Assembly: GCF_003412455.1 (NCBI RefSeq)
Contig: NZ_QTJU01000004.1
Location: 310,001 to 374,000 of the forward strand
Length of the DNA stretch: 64,000 bases
Reading direction: 5' to 3'
DNA from: Deminuibacter soli
GTDB lineage: Bacteria > Bacteroidota > Bacteroidia > Chitinophagales > Chitinophagaceae
The notes beneath the pieces were generated by a model. It worked only from the letters and a program-made list of their open reading frames with translations, had not been told where the DNA came from and ran no database searches. The position numbers and the translations under genes were made by a program. Shown piece by piece: positions 34,363 through 43,145 of the stretch. Every line of letters starts with the position of its first letter. Position 1 is the first letter of the stretch.

Positions 34363-34998
34363 CTACCGGTTGGCGATAAATGGCGCTGCTTTCAGGTAAT
34401 CAGTATCTGTTAATTGCTGCATTAAAAAGTGTGCTAAAGCGGTGGCGCTTATTTTGTCGCCGGGGCAATCTTCCAGGCTAATGTTGATGGGAGCGTTGGC
34501 GCCAGAGAGCGCTATTAAAGGCAACCGTACCAATGTCCAGTCAATGTTGCTTTCGGCGAGTATAGCCCATTCTTTTTGCTTGTCTGCCGTTGTTTGGGGA
34601 TAGTGGGTTTTCATCCAATCGGTACCAAGTGCAGTTGCGGCGCTTTTTTGGTCAGCAGGTGTATCTACGTTTAAGCCGGTGGTTACAATATAGCGTGTAA
34701 TGCCGTGTGCATGCATGGCACGGATAACATTGGAAGTGGCATCGCTAAAGATGGGGCTTTCGCCTTTGGGTTGCCCTAAAGTGCTGATCACTGCGCTGCA
34801 TCCTTCAAGTAAGGTGTGCACTGCTTCGTAATTCCTCGCATCACCCTGCACAAGTGTAATGCCTGTAGGGTGCGTGGGATATTTACCCGGATCACGGAGC
34901 AATAGTTTAACGGGAAACCGGTTGCTGATTAATTGCTGAACAAGGTACCGGCCTGATTTGCCTGTGCCGCCGATAACGGCTATCGTAGTATGTTGCAT
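34363..34998 (-). CDS. NAD(P)-binding atypical SDR (NmrA-like)
   Basis: About 211 residues from the ATG at 34998 (MQHTTIAVIGGTGKSG); an upstream ATG adds 15 residues of doubtful value. The Rossmann motif IGGTGKSGRYL is at the N-terminus, followed by LVQGDARN, AVISTLGQPKGE and YIVTTGLNVDT, all typical of NmrA/SDR-a5 proteins. It binds NAD(P) and may act as a reductase or a redox sensor. The downstream genes point elsewhere, so there is no pathway clue. A second NAD(P)-binding protein starts on the other strand at 35468. Confidence 0.88.
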   Translation of the reverse strand: MQHTTIAVIGGTGKSGRYLVQQLISNRFPVKLLLRDPGKYPTHPTGITLVQGDARNYEAVHTLLEGCSAVISTLGQPKGESPIFSDATSNVIRAMHAHGITRYIVTTGLNVDTPADQKSAATALGTDWMKTHYPQTTADKQKEWAILAESNIDWTLVRLPLIALSGANAPINISLEDCPGDKISATALAHFLMQQLTDTDYLKAAPFIANR

Positions 34999-35467
34999 GT
35001 TACGCTCTATAAAAATGTGGGAAGAAAATAGTGGTAGCCTCATCCGCCTGCGACGAACAAGACTTTCAGCACCGGGCTGCCGGTACTGCTTTCCATTCTG
35101 TTATTTTATAAGGAGCGTTTAATGATTGCAATATACGATTTTGAACCGAAGCAAATACTTTAGCGAATCGGCAGCCCATATCGTTTGGTTAAACGTGATG
35201 GATCTTTTACCACGGGCGACAACGAACCTGAAACATTAAACTGCAAACATTCAACCTCTTAATACACCGACCCAGGCGGTAGCTCATCTGCCTGTAAGAA
35301 TGATTGCCGGTAGCGTGCCTTGCAGTACGGCCTGTTGTTGTTTGCCCTGTGATGCAGGGGAGAATCCCCGGGACAGCAACTAACCCGGTTTTACAGTAAA
35401 ACTATCAGAATATTAAACAATCAGGCCATTCAACCATTAAGCAATCAGACAATTAAACCATCAAGCC
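34999..35467. other. Divergent intergenic region with structured element
   Basis: No ORF is supported. The stretch 35322-35379 can fold into small hairpins: CCCTG/CAGGG at 35345-35359, GGGGA/TCCCC at 35357-35369, and an outer stem GTTGTTGT with ACAGCAAC. A perfect palindrome GTTTTAC-A-GTAAAAC lies at 35388-35402. AAACAATCA-type repeats fill 35407-35460. These may be a leader or operator for the gene at 35468. Confidence 0.4.
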
Positions 35468-36127
35468 ATGAAAATCAAAGCCATCATAACAGGATCAACA
35501 GGTATGGTTGGAGAAGGCGTTTTGCTCGAATGCCTGGACAATCCTGCTGTGGAAGAGGTGTTGGTGATTAACCGCAGGCCGCTGGGCAGAACGCATCCCA
35601 AACTGAAGGAAATTATTCATAGCAATTTCTTTAACCTGGCGGCTGTTGAAGCACAGCTGGCGGGGTACAATGCCTGCTTTTTTTGCCTGGGTATATCATC
35701 CGTTGGTGTTAGCAAGGAAGAATACAAACACATGACGTACGACCTTACGGTGTATGCTGGTGAGGTGCTGGTGAAAATGAACCCGGATATGACGATCTGT
35801 TATGTAACCGGTGCCGGTACCGACAGTACGGAAAAGGGCCGTGTTGCCTGGGCACGTGTGAAGGGCGCTACGGAGAATAAGCTGATGCAGCTGTTTAAGC
35901 ACGCCTATATGTTCAGGCCGGGTTTTATGAAGGCAACTGCCGGGCAGCGAAACCTGAAGGGCCTTTATCGTGCATTTGCCTGGGTATACCCGCTTGGCAG
36001 GGCGGTTTTCCCCAAGGGCTTCTGTACGTTGCAGGAAGTGGGCAAGGCAATGATTAACGTAACGCAGCACGGGTATGCCAAACAGGTTATTGATGTAAAA
36101 GATATTGTACAGCTGGCGAAAGCCTGA
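35468..36127 (+). CDS. NAD(P)-dependent epimerase/oxidoreductase-like protein
   Basis: A 219-residue Rossmann protein of the atypical SDR/NAD-epimerase-like group. The N-terminal nucleotide motif is ITGSTGMVGEGVLLEC, followed by VINRRPLG (cofactor phosphate region), ACFFCLGISSVGV and YVTGAGTD, with the Lys in WARVKGATE and the RPGFMKA segment. It resembles the HTATIP2/TIP30-like branch. No signal peptide or fused domain is seen. It is plus-strand and monocistronic, convergent with the GH5-like gene. The start ATG is directly preceded by the repeat-rich leader. Confidence 0.88.
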   Translation: MKIKAIITGSTGMVGEGVLLECLDNPAVEEVLVINRRPLGRTHPKLKEIIHSNFFNLAAVEAQLAGYNACFFCLGISSVGVSKEEYKHMTYDLTVYAGEVLVKMNPDMTICYVTGAGTDSTEKGRVAWARVKGATENKLMQLFKHAYMFRPGFMKATAGQRNLKGLYRAFAWVYPLGRAVFPKGFCTLQEVGKAMINVTQHGYAKQVIDVKDIVQLAKA

Positions 36128-36163
36128 TGCAGTCCGTAAAAGCGTTTCATAGCAGCGCCTTTT

Positions 36164-37219
36164 TTATTGACTGTTCTTGCCCGTTTCCCTGCGTATCACG
36201 CTGGTTTCTGTTTCATCGAAAGGGTGCCCGTCTGTATAAAAAATATCGTGGTACCATAGTGCCGGTGCAGGCTCTCCGCCCTTATTGCCCTGCGGGTAAT
36301 TGGTTTGTGTTTTACCGGCTACCAGTCCCCAGTTAATGGCACCCACGCCGTAACGTTTCATCAATGGCAAACAACTTGTAAAAGTACTGTTGTTGGGCCG
36401 TTTCATGTATTCGGTGCACACCACCATTTTACCCCTGTTCACCAGTGTATCCATGGCCTCTTTAAGGGAAGTGGTGTCGCGGTAATTGTGAAAGCTGATA
36501 ACGTCTGAGCAGGCCAGCTGAAACTGGTTAAACCCGGTGAATGCCGGGTTCCAGATGCCCATGGTTACAGGTTGTACCGGGCTGCAGGCTTTTACCCAGT
36601 GCAAGGTGTTTTTGAGCAGTGGCATGCTCTTCAGTCCGTGTTTAAAATGACCGGGTTCGTTGTATAAGTCCCAGCAGCAAATGCGGGTATCATTGCGGAA
36701 GTGCGTTACTACTGCGGTTACATATTGTTGCAGGGTATCCATCAGCAGGGGCAGGGTATCAATGCGGTTACCGGGATCTTTTAGCCAGCGGCTGTTGTGA
36801 ATGCCCGGTTTGGGTGCGGGTTGCGGCCCTGCTGCATAATCATCGTTCCAGCAATCATCAAAGAACACAAACATGGTTTGTATATGGTGCCGTGTGGAAA
36901 TGGCGAGGTACTGATCCATGCGGTTGAGCAAACCGGTAGAATCCTGCTGCCAGGCAACGTGGTGCAGGAATACCCGCATACAGTTCATGCCGATGGAGGC
37001 TGCATAACCCAATTCACGGTTAATGGTCGCCGTGTCGAAAGTAGGCTGCTGCCAAAACTCCAGCTGGTTAACGGCTGTGGATGGTGTGAAGTTGGTGCCC
37101 ACCCACCATACGGCAGGCGACTGACTTTGCGCTGTATGTGGTATTAACTGTATGGATACAAGCAAACAGAGAAACAGGCAGTTGCTTGTGATGACAGGTT
37201 TGCGATGGCGGCTGTGCAT
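36164..37219 (-). CDS. Secreted GH5-like glycoside hydrolase
   Basis: A 351-residue exported enzyme (signal segment about 10-32). It is a cellulase-superfamily TIM barrel: VGTNFTPSTAVN and FDTATINRELGYAASIGMN at the start, CMRVFLHHVAW, the acid/base Glu in DLYNEPGHFK, ISFHNY, and the nucleophile Glu in VVCTEYMKRP, with GAINWGLVAGK at the C-terminus. The fold and catalytic pair resemble GH5 and related clan GH-A families; the exact family is uncertain. It is the third clan-A hydrolase in the window and stands alone, convergent with the gene at 35468. Confidence 0.88.
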   Translation of the reverse strand: MHSRHRKPVITSNCLFLCLLVSIQLIPHTAQSQSPAVWWVGTNFTPSTAVNQLEFWQQPTFDTATINRELGYAASIGMNCMRVFLHHVAWQQDSTGLLNRMDQYLAISTRHHIQTMFVFFDDCWNDDYAAGPQPAPKPGIHNSRWLKDPGNRIDTLPLLMDTLQQYVTAVVTHFRNDTRICCWDLYNEPGHFKHGLKSMPLLKNTLHWVKACSPVQPVTMGIWNPAFTGFNQFQLACSDVISFHNYRDTTSLKEAMDTLVNRGKMVVCTEYMKRPNNSTFTSCLPLMKRYGVGAINWGLVAGKTQTNYPQGNKGGEPAPALWYHDIFYTDGHPFDETETSVIRRETGKNSQ

Positions 37220-37345
37220 GAATCAGTTTGTGGTGTGTAAACGCAAAATACATCAGCCGGTATCTTTACATCGCCGCCGCAGGTTGTTCTTTTTATTCAC
37301 CCGTATTTACCTTAACAATACTACGGTGCCGGTTCGGTACATGCG

Positions 37346-38941
37346 TTATTCCGGCTCAATCACATACCGCGACCGTACTTTTTCTTCCTCCAGGTCTAGC
37401 AGGATATGCTGTTCGCGGATGATGTCTTCATCAATAGTTGGGTTCTTGTTAATCTGGTGCAACAGGTGCCGCTGGTGGTCGAGTGCTTCTAAATATACTT
37501 TTCCGAAGATGCCCAATTCATGGGTATTGTCGCAGTGTTCCATAAATGCCTCCTCCTGCTGCAGTTTTGTTTTCAGTTGCTGCAGTAAGCTGTTACTGCG
37601 GGCCAGGTCGTCGGGGTGCGATTCCAAAAACTGGATAGTGGCTGCAGCCAGCTGCTGCCGTATCTGGCGGTGCTGTTCTTCGGGCGATGCATGATGATCG
37701 GGGTCGGGCATGTTTACCAGGCGTATCAGTGCAGGAAAGGTAAGGCCCTGCACAACCAGGGTAACAAGTATTACCACGAAGGTGATAAACAGTATCAGGT
37801 TGCGTTGCGGGAAGGGCGCACCACTTTTTAACTGCAGGGGTATGGATAAGGCTGCTGCCAGTGATACCACACCGCGCATGCCTGCCCAGCCCAGCAATAT
37901 CGGTCCGCGCCAGCCCGGCCTGTTGTCTGCCGTAGTAATATACCGGCTGATGAATACGGTAAACACGCTGGCGAAGAGGGTACATACAATACGGCTTACA
38001 ATGAGAATGCCTGTTATCAGTAAACCGTACTTTATTGCTTCGCCCATACTCACTTCACCCAGCTGACGGATGATTTCAGGGAGCTCAAGACCAATGAGCA
38101 TAAAGATGAGGCCGTTTAATACAAAGCCCAGTACCGACCATACGGTGGTGCCCTGGAAACGGCTTCTGTAGCTGAGATAGCGGTGGCTTCTGGCAGAGAG
38201 ATACAGTCCGCCCGCAACAACAGCCAGCACACCGGAAAAGTGCATGGATTCTGCCACAATGTACATGACGTAGGGCGCTGCAATAGACAATACGATGTCC
38301 ATTTGCGGCGTGGTTGGCAGCTTTAAAAGTGCGATGTAGAAAATGTAGCCGATCACCAGTCCGGTTGCAATGCCCATTACAATCACACTTACAAAACTCA
38401 GCGCCGCTTCATGAAATACAAACCTGCCCGTTTCCACTGCGATCAGTGAAAAGCGGAAGATGATCAAACTGCCTGCATCGTTCAGCAGGCTTTCGCCTTC
38501 CACGATCGCGGATAATCGTTTAGGCACCTTTACAAACCTGAGCACCGCAGAGGCAGATACTGCATCGGGCGGGGAAATGATGCCGCCTAGCAAAAAGCCC
38601 AGTGCCAGTGAAAAGCCGGGAATAAGCCAGCTGGAGAAAATAGCCACCACCAACGCAGTAACCAGTACAATCAGGAAGGCAAAACTGCTGATGACCCTGC
38701 GCCAGCGCCAGAGCTCTTTCCATGAGGTGTACCAGGCTGCTTCGTACAGCAGCGGTGGCAGGAAGATGATGAAGATGAGTTCAGGATCTATTTTAACAGA
38801 TGGTATCCATGTTTGAAAGCTTAACAGCAAACCGCCGAGTACCAGCATTACCGGGTAGGCCACTTTTAGTTTGTTGGCCAGCATTACCAGCAGCATAATC
38901 ACTACAATGAGCACAATGTATTGTCCGAACGTAGCTAGCAT
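37346..38941 (-). CDS. Na+/H+ antiporter (CPA1 family)
   Basis: About 531 residues from the ATG at 38941; a longer frame starting at 39016 lacks support. It has twelve or so membrane segments, with the ion-site motifs LPPLLYEAAWYTSW, GGIISPPDAVSASAV and EGESLLNDAGSLIIF (the last usually reads NDATAL in relatives), and a hydrophilic C-terminal tail from about 445. Proteins of this family exchange Na+ or K+ for H+ to control pH and salt balance. It lies 81 bp downstream of the DUF5916 gene on the same strand, but no functional link is obvious. Confidence 0.92.
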   Translation of the reverse strand: MLATFGQYIVLIVVIMLLVMLANKLKVAYPVMLVLGGLLLSFQTWIPSVKIDPELIFIIFLPPLLYEAAWYTSWKELWRWRRVISSFAFLIVLVTALVVAIFSSWLIPGFSLALGFLLGGIISPPDAVSASAVLRFVKVPKRLSAIVEGESLLNDAGSLIIFRFSLIAVETGRFVFHEAALSFVSVIVMGIATGLVIGYIFYIALLKLPTTPQMDIVLSIAAPYVMYIVAESMHFSGVLAVVAGGLYLSARSHRYLSYRSRFQGTTVWSVLGFVLNGLIFMLIGLELPEIIRQLGEVSMGEAIKYGLLITGILIVSRIVCTLFASVFTVFISRYITTADNRPGWRGPILLGWAGMRGVVSLAAALSIPLQLKSGAPFPQRNLILFITFVVILVTLVVQGLTFPALIRLVNMPDPDHHASPEEQHRQIRQQLAAATIQFLESHPDDLARSNSLLQQLKTKLQQEEAFMEHCDNTHELGIFGKVYLEALDHQRHLLHQINKNPTIDEDIIREQHILLDLEEEKVRSRYVIEPE

Positions 38942-39022
38942 AGCAGTTGTTTTTACAGCAGTGAAAAAGATAATGCAATTATGCGGCAGGGCCAAATCTT
39001 TACCGCAAGTGAACAATGCTAT

Positions 39023-41215
39023 CTATAAATTCCACCAATAATTAAACTTCAGCACAAAGGCGCGGCTGCGTACCGAAAACGGGGTGGTGAGGTAATTGTC
39101 TGTGTACACCAGGAACAGGTCTGACGCCGGTTTGTAACGCCATTGCAGCCGCGTGTTCAGGTTCATGTTTTTGGTTTGCTGGTTGTATTGAATATAAGTA
39201 GTGAGGAACAGCGTATTGGTCATCGTGAAATCTATTTTAGGCCCCACCAGCCAAAAGTTGGTATGTCCCCAGGGCTGCGGCAGCTGCAGGCTGGTATAGG
39301 TGGCGTTAACGGTGAAGTTTACATAGGGTTGTATGCGGTAACCTGCATCGCCGATGAACATGAACTTCTTACTGTCAGCATAATAGCCGCCGTAACGCAG
39401 CGAAGCATCCCAGGTAAACAGTGCCTGTGGCTTGCTTACATAATCAAGTCCGGCCGTGTTCCAGCGGTGTTGTGTGCCGGTGGCCAGTGTGTGCACACCG
39501 GTATTGGTGGGGTCGAAGGGTTGCAGCAGCTGCACATAATCGTTGATGAGTACACCCGATATGGTGCTTTTATCGCGGAAGGTAGTAAGCCAGTTGAATT
39601 GTGTTTCATTATCCGTACGGTGAAATGATTCATTGAAATAATAGCTGGAAGTCAATTGCGGGCCATGACTTAATACAATACCGCCATGCGGTAGAAACAG
39701 GTACGATACCTGCGGATTGAATTTGATATAACCCTGTCTTGGAACATAACCCACTTCTGCATTGTAATTGCTGCCGGTAAACTCGTACTGCATGCCTGCC
39801 AGCCAGTGACGGTTGGTGTATTGCAGGTTGCCGGCATGTACATAATCATCGCCTTTTTTATTCGGACTAAATGATTTCAGTACCATCATTTTGCCTGTCC
39901 ATGCATTGTTGGCAGATGCCAGGTTAAACTCCACACCTGCATTGCGGTTGTATTGCGAGTATACGGGCATCGTGGTGTCTTTACCGGGCTGGTAATGCAG
40001 GGATTGTTTGTTGATGAAGATAAACCCGATATTGGAGCGTGAGAAAACCTTGCGCTGAATGGCCAGTACCGAAAAGTTCTGTGCAGGCAAACCGGTTGAT
40101 TCCATTTTGCGTGTTTGCATATCCAGTACGCTGATGCGCCAGTTGCGATCGAGCTTGCCGCTGAGACGTGCGCCAAAATCAATGGGTACACCCAGGCCGA
40201 TGCGCCTGGAAAAGAAAGGCCGTATGCTGGCATAACCCAGGTTGTTGAGATGGTCGGCATTCTCTAAAAAGAACTGGCGTTTCTCCGGGTAAAACAATTC
40301 AAAGCGGCTGAGATCAATCACCTGCCGGTCTACATCCACCTGTGAGAAATCAGGATTTACCGTAAGGTCGAGATTGAGCGAAGAAGTAACGGCAATTTTT
40401 GCATCACCACCTATTTCTTTCTTGTAAGTGGCAGGCTGGTGCGTGTTATAATCCTTCTGCACACCGCCCAGCACATAGGGAATGATCGATACATTGGCAC
40501 CGGGCGGGGGCGGTGGTGTATCCCATACCAGCACACCGGTATAGGCAAGTGAAGCAGTAGGGAACTGCCTGGGAACAGGCGCCCAGGCTGATTTCTCGGT
40601 TGTTTTGAGATCATTGCGACTGAAGTTGACACCCCAGCGCGTTAAGCCTTTTTTATAACGCAATGTTTTAAAGGGGATGGCCATTTCCAGCACCCATCTA
40701 TCGTTGAAATGGCGTACTACAGACGACCATTTATTGTCCCAGCTAAGATCTATCTTACCACCTTCATACATCAGCCCGTCCCACTGACCGCCTGCAGCAT
40801 TGGCGCCGAAGCTGAAACCGCTGGTTTGGTCTTCAAACGGGTCGAGGAAGAAAATGAAATTATCGTTTTTGAGGAAAGCGAAATCGCGGCGCAGGGATTC
40901 TACCATATCTGCACCGGGCATGCCGTTAAAACATTCGGCCAGCAGGTACAGGTTATTGTCATCGTAAGCCATGCGTACGGTGGTGCGCACTTTGGCGAAA
41001 CTGGTATCCATGGGCAGCACCATAAAAAAATGATCCGCCTTGTCTGCCTGCTGCCAGGTTTGTTCATTGGGGAAGCCGTCTACATGCATAGGGTCTGTGG
41101 AATGGTGTATATGCAGCTCATACCCCGCATTGGGTTTTTGTGCGGGTGCCATAAAAGTGAGCAGGAAAAAGCAGGCCGTTGCAAAAGCTTTAGCAAGTAG
41201 TCGTTGGGCAATCAT
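39023..41215 (-). CDS. DUF5916-family outer-membrane protein with CBM9-like N-terminal domain
   Basis: About 730 residues from the ATG at 41215 (MIAQRLLAKAF), starting a signal peptide ending near MAPAQ. An N-terminal beta-sandwich like carbohydrate-binding family 9 (about 40-230; FFLDPFEDQTSGFSF) is followed by a long barrel-like DUF5916 region with alternating aromatic strands and a C-terminal aromatic residue region (FVLKFNYWWNL). The family is confined largely to Bacteroidota and related phyla and has unknown function. A surface-sugar-binding or transport role is plausible. It has no SusC/SusD partner beside it. Confidence 0.9.
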   Translation of the reverse strand: MIAQRLLAKAFATACFFLLTFMAPAQKPNAGYELHIHHSTDPMHVDGFPNEQTWQQADKADHFFMVLPMDTSFAKVRTTVRMAYDDNNLYLLAECFNGMPGADMVESLRRDFAFLKNDNFIFFLDPFEDQTSGFSFGANAAGGQWDGLMYEGGKIDLSWDNKWSSVVRHFNDRWVLEMAIPFKTLRYKKGLTRWGVNFSRNDLKTTEKSAWAPVPRQFPTASLAYTGVLVWDTPPPPPGANVSIIPYVLGGVQKDYNTHQPATYKKEIGGDAKIAVTSSLNLDLTVNPDFSQVDVDRQVIDLSRFELFYPEKRQFFLENADHLNNLGYASIRPFFSRRIGLGVPIDFGARLSGKLDRNWRISVLDMQTRKMESTGLPAQNFSVLAIQRKVFSRSNIGFIFINKQSLHYQPGKDTTMPVYSQYNRNAGVEFNLASANNAWTGKMMVLKSFSPNKKGDDYVHAGNLQYTNRHWLAGMQYEFTGSNYNAEVGYVPRQGYIKFNPQVSYLFLPHGGIVLSHGPQLTSSYYFNESFHRTDNETQFNWLTTFRDKSTISGVLINDYVQLLQPFDPTNTGVHTLATGTQHRWNTAGLDYVSKPQALFTWDASLRYGGYYADSKKFMFIGDAGYRIQPYVNFTVNATYTSLQLPQPWGHTNFWLVGPKIDFTMTNTLFLTTYIQYNQQTKNMNLNTRLQWRYKPASDLFLVYTDNYLTTPFSVRSRAFVLKFNYWWNL

Positions 41216-41259
41216 GCCCAAAATGTACAATTTTTCCGGCAAAGCGGAGCCCGCGCAGC

Positions 41260-41350
41260 GGGGGCTTCGGTGAGTGGAGCGGCAGAGCCAGTGAGTGGTG
41301 AGTTGTGAGTGGTGAGTGAAAAACAGAGCCCTATACTACTCACCACTCAC
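41260..41350. repeat. Intergenic GTGAGT-type repeat tract
   Basis: The repeated unit GTGAGTGGTGAGT occurs several times at 41290-41320, and the reverse-complement form ACTCACCACTCACC lies at about 41336-41350, giving an inverted pair. The same type recurs at 20664-20790 and 43146-43200. The right arm reaches into the end of the acyltransferase gene. Confidence 0.55.
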
Positions 41351-42343
41351 CAATGCCGCCTGCCTCGCCATCCACCGCTTTCTGGCCCGGTTAACCTTTG
41401 CATCAAAGTAGCGGTAAGCAACATAACTGGTGATGCCTGTAAGCAACAGGTAGGCGCAAAACAACAATACCTGTGCGCCGGTGTTTGCGGTAACCCATTG
41501 CCGGTAAGGGATAATCCATAACCAGTGCGCGAGATAAAGCACGTATGAAATATTACCCAGCCATGCATCTTTTGCATCGCTTTTCCTGGTAACACAGTTG
41601 CTGATCAGCGGTATCATTAGCACGGCCATTATTTCGTTGATCAATGCACTGCTTCGGGGCAATACCTGTGCATACAACAATGCCGTGATTACCAGTAATG
41701 CAAGATTACACACCAGTACAATGTACCTGCTGCATACAACAGGCCACCAGTACAGGAGCATACCTGCGAGGAAAAAAGGCGAATAGTAGAGGAATGTTGG
41801 TTTTATAAACGAGAACTGCAATACAGGCAAACAACGGATAAACAGGTAAGCAAGCGCGCTTAACAAAGCAAGTGATAACAACCCGCGTTTACCAAACCTG
41901 CTCACACATAGGTATAACAATGGAAACACACCATAAAACTGCAACTCAATATCCAGCGACCAGGCAGGCCCCAGTAACCGGAACTTCAGCAGCGCCAGGC
42001 CAAATACAAACACATGCGACAACCAGAACCTCGTTTGAGCAAAACCACTAAGCTGCTGCACCTGCAACATAAACGAACGATCAAACAACGCCTGCATAAC
42101 CAGCGCTGCAATGGTAAACAACAACAAGGTAGGCACCAGTCGCCATAACCTGCTGGTATAAAACACGAATAAGGGATGCTGTTCTTGTGTGTATTGCCGG
42201 TGAAACAAACTGCTGATCCAGTAACCGCTCAGTATAAAAAAACAGATCACGGCAAAATACCCAAGAAATACCCACCCGGGCACAGCATGCCCAACCGCCA
42301 CAATCAGCGCCAATAAAAAACGAAGCATACCTGGTTTTATCAT
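41336..42343 (-). CDS. Acyltransferase family 3 membrane protein
   Basis: A 335-residue integral membrane protein with about ten segments. Features of acyltransferase 3 (OafA-like) are GHAVPGWVFLGYFAVICFF near the start (the conserved His and FF region), the Arg-rich YTSRLWRLVPTLLL segment, and GPAWSLDIELQFYG. These enzymes O-acetylate or succinylate surface sugars or lipids. The soluble SGNH domain found in some relatives is absent. The stop codon lies within the inverted repeat at 41336. There are no neighbours of the cell-surface-polysaccharide type, so the acceptor is unknown. Confidence 0.9.
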   Translation of the reverse strand: MIKPGMLRFLLALIVAVGHAVPGWVFLGYFAVICFFILSGYWISSLFHRQYTQEQHPLFVFYTSRLWRLVPTLLLFTIAALVMQALFDRSFMLQVQQLSGFAQTRFWLSHVFVFGLALLKFRLLGPAWSLDIELQFYGVFPLLYLCVSRFGKRGLLSLALLSALAYLFIRCLPVLQFSFIKPTFLYYSPFFLAGMLLYWWPVVCSRYIVLVCNLALLVITALLYAQVLPRSSALINEIMAVLMIPLISNCVTRKSDAKDAWLGNISYVLYLAHWLWIIPYRQWVTANTGAQVLLFCAYLLLTGITSYVAYRYFDAKVNRARKRWMARQAALVSGE

Positions 42344-42379
42344 GATAATGTATAAGATACGTGTAAATCCACCAGATAG

Positions 42380-42530
42380 TTGCTAATCAGCTCCGCTAAG
42401 GACTTCGCCCAAAATCTCCGCCCAATTCTCCGCTGCCCCTTGCCCCTGGCTGTGTCCCCACAGCCAGCTCCGCTAAGATCTCCAACCCCCAACATCAAAC
42501 CTTCCAACATCAAACCTCCAACCCGCATTT
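42380..42530. repeat. Intergenic tract of TCCGCTAAG-type repeats
   Basis: CTCCGCTAAG appears at 42389 and again at 42467, with CTTCGCCC, TCTCCGCCC and two AACATCAAACCT units (about 42490-42518). The unit resembles 43302-43320 and 43420-43460. No ORF is supported. Confidence 0.55.
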
Positions 42531-42647
42531 ATCCATACAATTTGTTAAAACGCCATCCTTTTCAGCTTCCGGGGGAAAAAGTACCATAATTGGGATATTT
42601 CGTGCATTGTACCGCCCGTTGCAGCGCCGTAGCTTTGTGTTATCAAA

Positions 42648-42818
42648 ATGATTGAGGAACGATTAAAAAGAGCGATCATGAACACAGAAAAGATTTTAGC
42701 AGCATTGAAAGACGCAGCAGACAGGCTCTTGGGTTTAAACACCGGTTCACAGAAACCAAAACTGGTTTACCAGCCGGTAGCGAAAAAGACAAAGCAGATT
42801 GGAAAGATAAACAGGTAG
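42648..42818 (+). CDS. Small basic protein (46-56 aa), probable real gene
   Basis: A short gene in the long intergenic region. Translation from the ATG at 42678 reads MNTEKILAALKDAADRLLGL and continues to a basic tail (VAKKTKQIGKINR); an in-frame ATG at 42648 adds MIEERLKRAI. It has an amphipathic helix then a Lys-rich tail, with no membrane segment. Support comes from a decayed relative 300 bp downstream with the matching ADR...SQ pattern (KESADRIWDYTDSQ). Function unknown; I do not recognise a named family. Confidence 0.5.
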   Translation: MIEERLKRAIMNTEKILAALKDAADRLLGLNTGSQKPKLVYQPVAKKTKQIGKINR

Positions 42819-42973
42819 TACACAGTAATAGCAACAGCAAGGATTGATTGAGCAGGCATTTTAACAGGCACAACAGCACGTAGTAAAATTGACCTCAACA
42901 CCCAACGAATGGTCGTATACAGGATGGACATAAACACGAACAATCAAAAGAATACAGCAACGGAATACAGTGG

Positions 42974-43091
42974 GTGATGGTAAAAGAATCAGCAGACAGG
43001 ATTTGGGATTACACCGATTCTCAGTAACCGTAAACGATTATACAAGACAAATGCAAAGGTACAACAGATTGGACAAGTAAGCAGGTAGTAA
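42974..43091 (+). pseudogene. Decayed copy of the small basic protein gene
   Basis: The translation MVKESADRIWDYTDSQ aligns with ALKDAADRLLGLNTGSQ of the gene at 42648, then stops at 43025. Beyond the stop, DNA similarity continues (CAGATTGGA and AGCAGGTAGTA match the first copy) to about 43091. This suggests an old tandem duplication with one copy lost. Confidence 0.45.
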
Positions 43092-43145
43092 AGGTTAAAT
43101 AAGAGTTGGTTAAGGAAACGTTCTTCTTAGGGAGGACGTTTTTTT

